Virus record (IMG/VR): IMGVR_UViG_3300044612_000694
Location: 1-32,467 of that record
DNA: 32,467 nucleotides
Origin: a virus
Reading direction: 5' to 3' (one strand)
A model generated the notes under the pieces. It was not told where the DNA came from. It was given only the letters and a program-made list of their open reading frames with translations, and ran no database searches. Position numbers and translations under genes: made by a program. Positions 1 to 5,217 of the stretch are shown here, piece after piece; the first letter of the stretch is position 1; each line of letters starts with the position of its first letter.

Positions 1-258
1 CACGACGACCATATCGACGGTCGTTTCGCCGCTCGCGATAGCGTGCAATCTGTGCTGTCCGTTGAGCAGAACCCACGGCATATTGGGACTCATGCCGAAG
101 CGGATTGGCTCTCCGCCGTCAAACTCTCCGGCCTTCATCGTGTCTCGCAGAAATTGAACGTGATGAGCGGACACGCTTCGCTGGAGCGAAAAGTTTAGTT
201 CCAGCATCGACCGCGCTGTCCTCGGATCAATGGTCGTAACGACCGCCTTGTGCTCCAT
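1..258 (-). CDS. ParB-like N-terminal domain protein (partial, 3' end outside window)
   Basis: The reverse strand reads MEHKAVVTTIDPRTARSMLE..., then a stretch containing LLNGQHRLHAIASGETTVD. The [NDL]GQHR[LR] signature after a beta-rich lead is typical of ParB/Srx-fold proteins found in phages. In ParB itself the equivalent GExR motif binds CTP; for the phage NGQHRL proteins the role is mostly unknown, though some lie near DNA-modification genes. I chose the ATG at 256-258 because GGAG lies 6 bases upstream. An in-frame ATG at 268-270 has no ribosome site, and the frame stays open further upstream. It is the last gene visible in the leftward operon and runs off the window after about 86 codons. 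The fold assignment is fairly safe; the function is not. Confidence 0.7.
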   Translation of the reverse strand, partial: MEHKAVVTTIDPRTARSMLELNFSLQRSVSAHHVQFLRDTMKAGEFDGGEPIRFGMSPNMPWVLLNGQHRLHAIASGETTVDMVVV

Positions 259-331
259 CTGCTTCTCCATCTGAAATACCGGGAAGCCGCCCGGCGCGCT
301 CACCACATGAACGACGGCGGGTAACGCCGTC

Positions 332-580
332 TTAGTCTTTTCGACCCTGCGCCGCGCGCCGCGCGGCCTGTTGACGCTCGGACTGGCATTCCTGCCAGAT
401 CAAGCGAATGTGCGCCGGCAGCATCTGCCGGATCGCGGCCGCGTGCTGGAGGCACTCTGCCCTGGTCTGAGCGGGTATCTCGACGCCACCGCAGTGGCGG
501 TCGATCCCGTGCTGGCCGGTGCAGATGACCCCCAACATGACCCACGGGCTCAACCCAGCAGCCATAGCGCCACCGTCCAC
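332..580 (-). CDS. Small hypothetical protein with hydrophobic N-terminus
   Basis: 82 residues with a GTG start; an internal ATG at 563-565 (Met6) is an alternative and would give a tighter signal-like N-terminus (MAAGLSPWVMLGVICTG). After this hydrophobic stretch come a Cys, the segment AECLQHAAAIRQMLP and a late Cys (WQECQ), then a basic tail. The layout of a short membrane or secretion segment plus a few cysteines is common in small phage orphans. There is no canonical lipobox and no basic residue before the hydrophobic run, so export is uncertain. It lies in the leftward operon and starts 37 bases after the stop of the preceding gene. I do not recognise a family with a known role. Confidence 0.55.
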   Translation of the reverse strand: MDGGAMAAGLSPWVMLGVICTGQHGIDRHCGGVEIPAQTRAECLQHAAAIRQMLPAHIRLIWQECQSERQQAARRAAQGRKD

Positions 581-616
581 ATCGCCGTCCAGATGCCCGC
601 CGTGGCGGCGGCAAAC

Positions 617-859
617 TCAATCGCTCGAGCCATCGCGGACCTCCTCGATGCGGGCCAGCTGCGCCGTGGTCTCCTCGGTGATGATCTCGGAAACATCGCT
701 CATGATGCGACGCATCAGCACCTCGGCATCGATCAGCGGCGCGCCGGGTGTCTCGTCCGCCAAACGCACGATCCGGCGGCAGAGCCGCAACACCGCGACG
801 CCGCACTCGGTGATCGCCTCGGCCTCGGCCACGCGAATGTCAAATTCATCGCTCGACAT
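617..859 (-). CDS. Hypothetical protein, mostly helical
   Basis: 80 residues starting MSSDEFDIRVAEAEAITE. The start at 857-859 is supported by GGGAGG 7 bases upstream and by a 14-base overlap with the end of the preceding leftward gene (846-1103), which suggests translational coupling. The frame extends 17 codons further upstream, but that part is basic and low in complexity and has no ribosome site. The product looks alpha-helical, with an amphipathic central part (VLRLCRRIVRLADE) and an acidic second half (SDVSEIITEETTAQLARIEEV). No known domain is recognised. Its position suggests an early, non-structural accessory role. Confidence 0.6.
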   Translation of the reverse strand: MSSDEFDIRVAEAEAITECGVAVLRLCRRIVRLADETPGAPLIDAEVLMRRIMSDVSEIITEETTAQLARIEEVRDGSSD

Positions 860-1103
860 TGATCGCCTCCCGCGCCCGGGCGAGATCGGCGCGGCGCTGC
901 GCCACCGCAACGGGGATAAGCGCCGCCAGGCGCTCGGCGTCGGCTATGTCGAGATGCAGGGTGACCTGCGTCTGGACGCAGCGAATGATCATGGCTGTCG
1001 CGAGGTATTCCCGCGCGCCGGCCGCGACCGCCTCTTCGGCGGGCCAGATCCAGCGAATCGTGAAAGCTTCGCCTAGGTTGAGATGGATGCCTGTTCCGGG
1101 CAT
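846..1103 (-). CDS. Hypothetical protein
   Basis: 85 residues, MPGTGIHLNLGEAFTIRWIW..., with a clear GGAGG ribosome site ahead of the ATG at 1101-1103. The first half is beta-like and aromatic. The second half is helical and ends in basic residues (VAQRRADLARAREAINVER). It sits second in the leftward operon, 79 bases after the 1183-1452 gene, and overlaps the start of the next gene by 14 bases. The gap contains a 6-bp hairpin (GCGCCA/TGGCGC, 1129-1143) that could affect message stability. I recognise no family. Confidence 0.6.
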   Translation of the reverse strand: MPGTGIHLNLGEAFTIRWIWPAEEAVAAGAREYLATAMIIRCVQTQVTLHLDIADAERLAALIPVAVAQRRADLARAREAINVER

Positions 1104-1182
1104 GTGTCGTCCTCCTGTTGATCTCGGCGCGCCACCCTGGCGCTCCCTGCTGCCGCCCGCGAACGAGCGGTAGCCGGGAGGG

Positions 1183-1452
1183 TCAGGCGTGCATCGAGAT
1201 TTCGCACGCCCACGGGTTTGCCCAGCCCTCGCACGCGGCGGCTTCGGCGGCGTCGCGCGCCTTGATCCACACCTTCGCGAGCCCGGTCATTTGGTCCTCC
1301 GAGTCGCCCTCGGCGAACTGCCATTGATACTCGGTCTCCGCCTGACGCGGAGTGCAGCCCGCCCGCCGGAACACCGCGAGCGCGGCCTCCTCGGCGCGAT
1401 AGCGGTCATCGGTGGTGTCGATGGCTCTGCCGTGGATCTGGATCGAGATCAT
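1183..1452 (-). CDS. First gene of the leftward early operon, hypothetical
   Basis: 89 residues, MISIQIHGRAIDTTDDRYRAEEAALAVFRRAG..., with a strong ribosome site (GGAGGA about 8 bases before the ATG at 1450-1452). The protein has an N-terminal beta strand, then helical stretches, and cysteines at the C-terminal end (CEGWANPWACE). It is the promoter-proximal gene of the minus-strand operon and would be transcribed from the promoter at 1500-1527, which carries an operator-like dyad in its spacer. That position is where lambdoid phages put a repressor or an early accessory gene, but no HTH is visible here. Function unknown. Confidence 0.65.
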   Translation of the reverse strand: MISIQIHGRAIDTTDDRYRAEEAALAVFRRAGCTPRQAETEYQWQFAEGDSEDQMTGLAKVWIKARDAAEAAACEGWANPWACEISMHA

Positions 1453-1499
1453 CTGCTAGTCCTCCGTTTTGGCCGGGTTGGCCGGTTGCGATGGAGCCA

Positions 1500-1527
1500 A
1501 ATATAAACCTGCCGTGTAGTCGCGCAA
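1500..1527 (-). promoter_or_regulatory. Leftward early promoter
   Basis: On the minus strand, TTGCGC (1527-1522), a 16-base spacer and TATATT (1505-1500). Transcription would start near 1493 and give a leader of about 40 bases that includes the GGAGGA ribosome site of the 1183-1452 gene. The nine bases directly after the -35 (GACTACACG) are identical to those after the -35 of the opposing promoter. Confidence 0.55.
1504..1518. promoter_or_regulatory. Operator-like dyad, left
   Basis: TAAAC-CTGCC-GTGTA. On the minus strand this is TACAC-N5-GTTTA, one mismatch from the perfect dyad at 1582-1596. It occupies the spacer of the leftward promoter and touches its -10, so a bound repressor would block RNA polymerase. 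Confidence 0.55.
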
Positions 1528-1535
1528 CACAATCT

Positions 1536-1556
1536 GCCATGCAAGCCACGCATGGC
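1536..1556. promoter_or_regulatory. Central inverted repeat between divergent promoters
   Basis: A perfect 7-bp inverted repeat, GCCATGC-N7-GCATGGC, lies between the two promoters. Its half-site differs from the TACAC dyads, so it may bind a second regulator, possibly the 207-residue HTH protein or a host factor. Which protein binds is inference. Confidence 0.45.
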
Positions 1557-1572
1557 GCTATGCAATCGGCGC

Positions 1573-1600
1573 TTGACGGACTACACGCGCGGTGTATCCT
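1573..1600 (+). promoter_or_regulatory. Rightward early promoter
   Basis: TTGACG (1573-1578), a 16-base spacer and TATCCT (1595-1600). The predicted start is about 1606-1608, which coincides with the ATG of the Cro-like gene. No ribosome-binding site precedes that ATG, so a leaderless message is likely. Confidence 0.55.
1582..1596. promoter_or_regulatory. Operator-like dyad, right
   Basis: TACAC-GCGCG-GTGTA, a perfect 5+5 dyad inside the rightward promoter and overlapping the first two bases of its -10. The site and its placement mirror those at the leftward promoter; the two dyad centres are 78 bp apart. Confidence 0.6.
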
Positions 1601-1607
1601 TGGCTAC

Positions 1608-1793
1608 ATGACGGTCCCTCAACTGATCTTCGCTCTCGGCGGCAACACCGCGCTCGCGCGCACGCTTGGCATCTCGCCTCAAGCGGTGTCGAACTGGTCC
1701 AGGCGCGGCGCAATACCAGCGCGCCGCCACTACCAGGTCGCGCGCCTCGCACGGGCGCTCGGACTCCACATCGACCCAGAGAGGATGCAATGA
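1608..1793 (+). CDS. Cro/YdaS-like HTH regulator
   Basis: 61 residues, MTVPQLIFALGGNTALARTL..., with an HTH whose recognition part reads GISPQAVSNWSRRGAIPARR. This is the pattern of YdaS/Cro-type phage repressors, where a GG-N-x-ALA segment leads into helix 2. The frame is open upstream to 1491, but that part covers the promoter and operators, so I start at 1608. The predicted transcription start falls on this ATG and no ribosome site is visible, suggesting leaderless translation as known for lambda cI from PRM. It overlaps the next gene by ATGA. Likely role: dimeric repressor of the divergent promoters at 1500-1600, repressing its own operon. Confidence 0.8.
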   Translation: MTVPQLIFALGGNTALARTLGISPQAVSNWSRRGAIPARRHYQVARLARALGLHIDPERMQ

Positions 1794-2413
1794 GCCTATC
1801 GAGAGACATCGCGGACGCCGTTCGCCGCGCCGGCCAGATGACCGGCGCGCAGCTGCGCGAGGCGTTCCGACATGAGGACGAGCAGCGGCTCAGATACGCC
1901 GTGAGTAACGCCGCATCTAGCGGCTGGATCATCGGCCCGAAATCGCGCGCACTGCTCCCGCATGTCGCCTATCTCGCCGCCCCCGCTCCACGCGCGTCGC
2001 TCCGCAGCTTAGACCGGGCAGATGAGGTGTCGATCAACTACGAGAAGCAGGACGAGCGGTGGCGCTCACAAGCGGGCGAGATCGAGTACGAGGACCACCC
2101 GCGCAGTCTCGCCGCTCCTCGCATCCTTTGGCGAGCAGCCCCGCCTCCTGCGCGGTCTCCGTGCGGATCGAGTGCGGCGCTGATGGCGGCGGCGTCGCCG
2201 GGCATCTACAACGCATCTCCAGCGAAATTCTCTACGCCCGTCGACGACGCCGAGGTTCGGCGTCGGACAATGAACGGGCAGAGCCAGGAAAAGATCTCCG
2301 CCGCTCTCGGCATCAGCCGCTCGGCAGTCTGCTCGTCGCGGCGCAGGACGAGGCGAGAGCGCGGCACGACCTTCGCTATCAATCGCGGCGGAGGAAAGAG
2401 CAATTATGAATGA
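1790..2413 (+). CDS. Putative DNA-binding protein with N-terminal winged-helix-like and C-terminal HTH regions
   Basis: 207 residues, MSLSRDIADAVRRAGQMTGAQLRE.... Residues 1-65 resemble a small winged helix (MTGAQLREAF followed by helices and a basic turn). Residues 66-145 are Pro/Ala/Arg-rich. Residues 150-190 contain a second HTH-like segment (RTMNGQSQEKISAALGISRS), and the tail is basic. It overlaps the Cro-like gene by ATGA, so the two are probably co-translated. A regulator of early or replication genes fits the context, but I know no named family for the whole protein, and the middle region is unlikely to be well folded. Confidence 0.65.
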   Translation: MSLSRDIADAVRRAGQMTGAQLREAFRHEDEQRLRYAVSNAASSGWIIGPKSRALLPHVAYLAAPAPRASLRSLDRADEVSINYEKQDERWRSQAGEIEYEDHPRSLAAPRILWRAAPPPARSPCGSSAALMAAASPGIYNASPAKFSTPVDDAEVRRRTMNGQSQEKISAALGISRSAVCSSRRRTRRERGTTFAINRGGGKSNYE

Positions 2414-2579
2414 CGACGAACGCGACGAACCGGGGCGCAAATGGTTTGGCCGCGAGCGGCTCGAACCGCCATCGCTCCAGTCCTCGCTCGATCTCGACGC
2501 CATCGCCGTTTCTTCGTTCCGCCGCACCGCGCTAGGGTGGGGCGGCTACCAAGTCCAGCCACTGAGGAGGGCAGAATGA
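2406..2579 (+). CDS. Small hypothetical protein
   Basis: 57 residues starting MNDDERDEPGRKWFGRERLE. The ATG lies inside the last codons of the upstream gene (ATGAATGA arrangement), with a GGAGGAAAGAG purine run upstream. Its stop overlaps the ATG of the DUF6378 gene (ATGA), so both ends suggest coupled translation. The N-terminus is charged and the C-terminus basic. No domain is recognised. Support comes from codon phase and the double overlap, not from homology. Confidence 0.5.
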   Translation: MNDDERDEPGRKWFGRERLEPPSLQSSLDLDAIAVSSFRRTALGWGGYQVQPLRRAE

Positions 2580-2863
2580 AGCCACCGAGCATCCTGCGCG
2601 AGGCCGAGGAGATCATCTCGGCGGATCGCGAGCGCACACATGGAAAAGCCGAGGAAAACCTGAGCAACATCGCGACGATGTGGGACGCATGGTGCCGCGT
2701 CTCGCGCGACGCGCAGATGACGCCGCACGACGTCGCGATCATGATGGCGCTCCTCAAGCTCGCTCGCACGCAGACCGGCACACACAATCGCGACGACTAC
2801 GTCGATGCGGCGGGCTATGTCGCGCTGGCTCATCGTCTTGCGGCGGCGGGCAACGAGGAATGA
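2576..2863 (+). CDS. DUF6378-like phage protein
   Basis: 95 residues, MKPPSILREAEEIISADRER.... The start is set by GAGGAGGG upstream and an ATGA overlap. The pattern ILREAxxI-(x)3-DRERTHGKAEEN, then IATMWDAWC, then a block with AIMMALLKLARTQTGTHNRD and DYVDAAGYVALA matches the phage family I know as DUF6378. It is a small all-helical protein common near replication genes of proteobacterial phages. Its molecular role is not established. The repeated acidic-helix pattern recalls MazG-like folds, but I see no clear EExxE/ExxD metal motif, so that remains a weak suggestion. Confidence 0.75.
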   Translation: MKPPSILREAEEIISADRERTHGKAEENLSNIATMWDAWCRVSRDAQMTPHDVAIMMALLKLARTQTGTHNRDDYVDAAGYVALAHRLAAAGNEE

Positions 2864-3231
2864 TGCGGTCGGTGCGCCTGATCCTGCAAGGCGAGCCGGC
2901 GTCGAAGGCGAACTCGCGGCGGCTCGTCACGATCCGGGGACAGGCGCGGCTGATCAAGAGCCAGAAGGCGCTCGACTACGTAGCGGCAGTGAAACGGACC
3001 TATCCGCCGCTGGTGCCGCTGCTGGAGGGCGACCTTCGCATGACGGCGGATGTCTACTACGCGACGCGCCGTCCCGATCTCGACGTCTCGCTGATACTGG
3101 ACGCGCTGGAAGGGATCGCCTATCGTAACGACCGCCAGGTGCGCGAGATGCACCTGTATCACCACCTCGATCGCGCAAATCCGCGCGCCGAGATAACTCT
3201 CGAGGAAATGCACAATGACACAGACGAATGA
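2860..3231 (+). CDS. RusA-like Holliday junction resolvase, variant active site
   Basis: 123 residues (MMRSVRLILQGEPASKANSR...). RusA enzymes are dimeric, metal-dependent nucleases that cut Holliday junctions or branched phage replication intermediates. The signature is at residues 71-94: RRPDLDVSLILDALEGIAYR followed by NDRQV. Asp73 and Asp75 match the catalytic D-x-D. The segment between them and LDAL is two residues shorter than in E. coli RusA, no Lys sits at the usual position, and the later acidic pair is ND rather than DD. I believe related alphaproteobacterial phage proteins share this variant. The gene overlaps its neighbours by 4 and 17 bases. Confidence 0.75.
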   Translation: MMRSVRLILQGEPASKANSRRLVTIRGQARLIKSQKALDYVAAVKRTYPPLVPLLEGDLRMTADVYYATRRPDLDVSLILDALEGIAYRNDRQVREMHLYHHLDRANPRAEITLEEMHNDTDE

Positions 3232-3469
3232 CGATCTGTCCCGCTTTGCAGACCGGATCGAAATGGCGATCCAGGGCATCGAAGACACGCGCGAAAACCT
3301 CGCAGCGATCAAGGCCGAAGCGACGGCGGCGGGCTACGACGGCGGCGCGCTGGTCAAGGTCGTGGAGATGCGGCACAACGAGAAGCGGCGACAGAAAGAG
3401 GAAGCACGCCTCGCGCTGGTCCGGCTCTACGCCGACCGGCTGGGCGTGCAGCTGAAGCTCGATATCTAA
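3215..3469 (+). CDS. GapR-like (DUF2312) nucleoid-associated protein
   Basis: 84 residues. Residues 8-55 form a long helix, and the core IKAEATAAGYDGGALVKVV plus EMRHNEKRRQKEEARLALVR matches the DUF2312/GapR family. Chromosomal GapR in Caulobacter binds overtwisted AT-rich DNA ahead of replication forks and supports topoisomerase action. Start: GAGGAA lies 9 bases upstream and the gene overlaps the RusA-like gene by 17 bases. A phage copy beside replication genes could help replication, compact phage DNA or compete with host GapR; which of these is inference. This family is characteristic of Alphaproteobacteria and their phages and is one of the best host clues here. Confidence 0.85.
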   Translation: MTQTNDDLSRFADRIEMAIQGIEDTRENLAAIKAEATAAGYDGGALVKVVEMRHNEKRRQKEEARLALVRLYADRLGVQLKLDI

Positions 3470-3617
3470 GAGACGGCTGGGGCTCCTCCCCGTGCGCGTC
3501 CGGCGGGGCGCGCCTCCCAAGCGGATCAGCGCCTCACGGCGTCAACACCTCCCCCAGGCACCATGCAAGGGTGATGACCGCTCCCGCCACCTTATCAACC
3601 CGTATCGAGGACACATC
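3470..3617. other. 148-base intergenic region
   Basis: Non-coding stretch between the early operon and the exonuclease gene. It holds a short GGGG-CTCCT-CCCC hairpin (about 3479-3491) and further GC-rich inverted segments, but no run of T, so a weak attenuator at best. GAGG lies just ahead of the ATG at 3618. I see no convincing -35/-10 pair. Confidence 0.35.
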
Positions 3618-4361
3618 ATGTCAGGCTTGCTTCTCCACCGTATCCCGCACGTCAGTGCGTCGTCGCTGAACCTCTTCGCCGCCGAGCCCGCGCTTTGGGT
3701 CATGGAGCGGCTCGTCGGCAAAAAGGGCCGCGTCGGTCCTGCGGCGCATGTCGGCACCGCTGTCGAGGCGGGCGTCGAGGCGGCGCTGCTCGGGAGGGCG
3801 AACAATATCGAGGCCGCATCGGCACTCGCAGCGGCGCGCTACGACGAACTCTGCGACGACCCCGACGCACGCGCGAAGATCGATCCGATGCTGCGCCAGG
3901 CATGGGGCGCGCTTGCGCCCTACGGCCAGCCGGACGTCCCGGAGGACGGACGGCAGCACCGCGTCGAGGTGGCGCTGGATGGTGTGCCGGTGGCGTGTAT
4001 CGGGTACACCGATTTCGTGTTCCACGCGCATGGATGCATCATCGACCTGAAGACGTCCAGCACGCTGCCCTCGTTGATCAAGGTCGCCCACGCGCGGCAA
4101 GGCGCGGTGTATGCGCGGGCCTTCAGCAACTACTCGATGCGCTTCGCCTACTGCACGCCGAAGAAATCCGCCGTCTACATCCTTGAAAACCCGGCAGACC
4201 ATCTCGCGGCGCTGGCGAACATCGCGCGGCGGCTCGACAAGTTCCTGGCGGTCTCGGCAGACCCGCAGGAGCTCGCCGCCATCGTCTGTCCCGACTACGA
4301 CAGCTTCTATTGGTCCGATCCGCAGACCCGTGCGAACGGGCTGGCCCTATTCGGCTTCTGA
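3618..4361 (+). CDS. PD-(D/E)XK (Cas4/RecB-like) exonuclease
   Basis: 247 residues. Motifs of the PD-(D/E)XK exonuclease fold are in order: SASSLNLF near residue 13, HVGTAVEAGVEAAL (44-57), GYTDF with Asp132, IIDLKT with Asp143-x-Lys145, and QGAVY (Gln161, Tyr165), the Q-x3-Y of RecB/Cas4-type nucleases. The likely role is 5'-to-3' resection of double-stranded ends to feed recombination. The Cys cluster of Cas4 iron-sulphur proteins is absent, so it is closer to phage RecB-like or YqaJ-type exonucleases. Start: GAGG precedes the ATG, and the open frame upstream has coding-unlike sequence. It is followed by the SSB-like gene, a usual pairing of nuclease and ssDNA handler. Confidence 0.8.
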   Translation: MSGLLLHRIPHVSASSLNLFAAEPALWVMERLVGKKGRVGPAAHVGTAVEAGVEAALLGRANNIEAASALAAARYDELCDDPDARAKIDPMLRQAWGALAPYGQPDVPEDGRQHRVEVALDGVPVACIGYTDFVFHAHGCIIDLKTSSTLPSLIKVAHARQGAVYARAFSNYSMRFAYCTPKKSAVYILENPADHLAALANIARRLDKFLAVSADPQELAAIVCPDYDSFYWSDPQTRANGLALFGF

Positions 4362-4423
4362 GCCGGAGCGCGACTGGCGCTTTCCAGTCAGGTGAAACGC
4401 GACACGCAAAAGGAAAACGGAAA

Positions 4424-5089
4424 ATGGCTCTCGGTATTCCCACCAATACGAACCGCACCCCCATCGTCAAATACGATGCGAGGGCAGGTCGCTGGTTCCG
4501 CGTCGATGGCAAGGACAGCGTTGTCGATATCTCCAACGGCTTCGCCGCCGTCTTCGACCTCGCGCAGATCGACATCGGCTGGGCGCTGTTTGCGGCTGGT
4601 GCGCCGCCCTCCATATCGTTCGCGCGCGTCCCCGCGCCGATGCCGGAGCGACCGACGCCGGACCACAAGCGCAGCGTCCGGCTGATGCTGAAGCTCGCGA
4701 AGAGTGCGGGCGGCGATGTCCGCGAGGTATTGACGCAAGCCGGCATCGTCCAGGCGGCGATTGACGCGCTCCACGACGCCTACATGGCCGCGCCCGAGGC
4801 GCGCGAAGGCAAGCTGCCGGTGGTGGCATGCCCGAGCACGGAGGCCGTCGTTCAGGCGATGGGCAACGGCGCGAAGAGCACGAACTACAAGCCGGTCCTC
4901 CAGATCGTCAACTGGGTGCCGCGTCCGGCGGATCTGCCGCTGACCTCGGGGCCGGTGCCGGTCGCCGTGGCTGCTCCCGCGCCGGTCGCCGCGCCGCCGT
5001 CCACCGGCTCGATGATCGCCGCGCCGCCCGCGCCGAAGGCGGCTCCGGTGCCGCTGCCGCCCGCCATCGGTGACGACACCGAGTTCTGA
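4424..5089 (+). CDS. Putative ssDNA-binding protein with SSB-type acidic tail
   Basis: 221 residues. The N-terminal 165 residues look like a compact beta-rich domain (TPIVKYDARAGRWFRVDGKD, ISNGFAAVFDLAQIDIGWAL, VLQIVNWVPRP). A Pro/Ala linker of about 45 residues follows, and the protein ends GDDTEF. A globular domain, a flexible linker and an acidic tip closing with Phe is the architecture of bacterial SSB (tip DDIPF). I recall similar proteins in other proteobacterial phages, usually annotated hypothetical. Its location between a recombination exonuclease and the primase-helicase supports an ssDNA-binding or recombination-mediator role. No classical OB-fold signature is readable by eye, so the function is inferred from architecture and context. 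Confidence 0.6.
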   Translation: MALGIPTNTNRTPIVKYDARAGRWFRVDGKDSVVDISNGFAAVFDLAQIDIGWALFAAGAPPSISFARVPAPMPERPTPDHKRSVRLMLKLAKSAGGDVREVLTQAGIVQAAIDALHDAYMAAPEAREGKLPVVACPSTEAVVQAMGNGAKSTNYKPVLQIVNWVPRPADLPLTSGPVPVAVAAPAPVAAPPSTGSMIAAPPAPKAAPVPLPPAIGDDTEF

Positions 5090-5126
5090 TATCGAGATCG
5101 GCGCGGTCCTCCCTCCCCGCGCTGGT

Positions 5127-5184
5127 GCTGGCGTCGCCTGCCAGCGGACAGAAGTGGCGAGCGAGCCGGGGCGACATCCCCGGC
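5127..5184. other. Two hairpins in the leader of the primase-helicase gene
   Basis: The gap 5090-5217 holds GCTGGC-N7-GCCAGC (5127-5145) and a perfect 7-bp GCCGGGG-CGACAT-CCCCGGC (5165-5184). Neither is followed by a T run, so they are not standard terminators. The second ends 34 bases before the ATG, just ahead of the GTAGGAGGAGAG ribosome site, and could modulate translation or serve as a protein-binding site. Confidence 0.45.
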
Positions 5185-5217
5185 ATCGGCCTGTCCGGGC
5201 CGTAGGAGGAGAGCAGA

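Noticed and set aside
1491-1607. Upstream extension of the Cro-like gene to the ATG at 1491
   Set aside because: It would cover both the promoter and the operators, and the extra residues are not HTH-like.
3470-3617. Rho-independent terminator in the gap before the exonuclease gene
   Set aside because: Only short GC hairpins and no T run.
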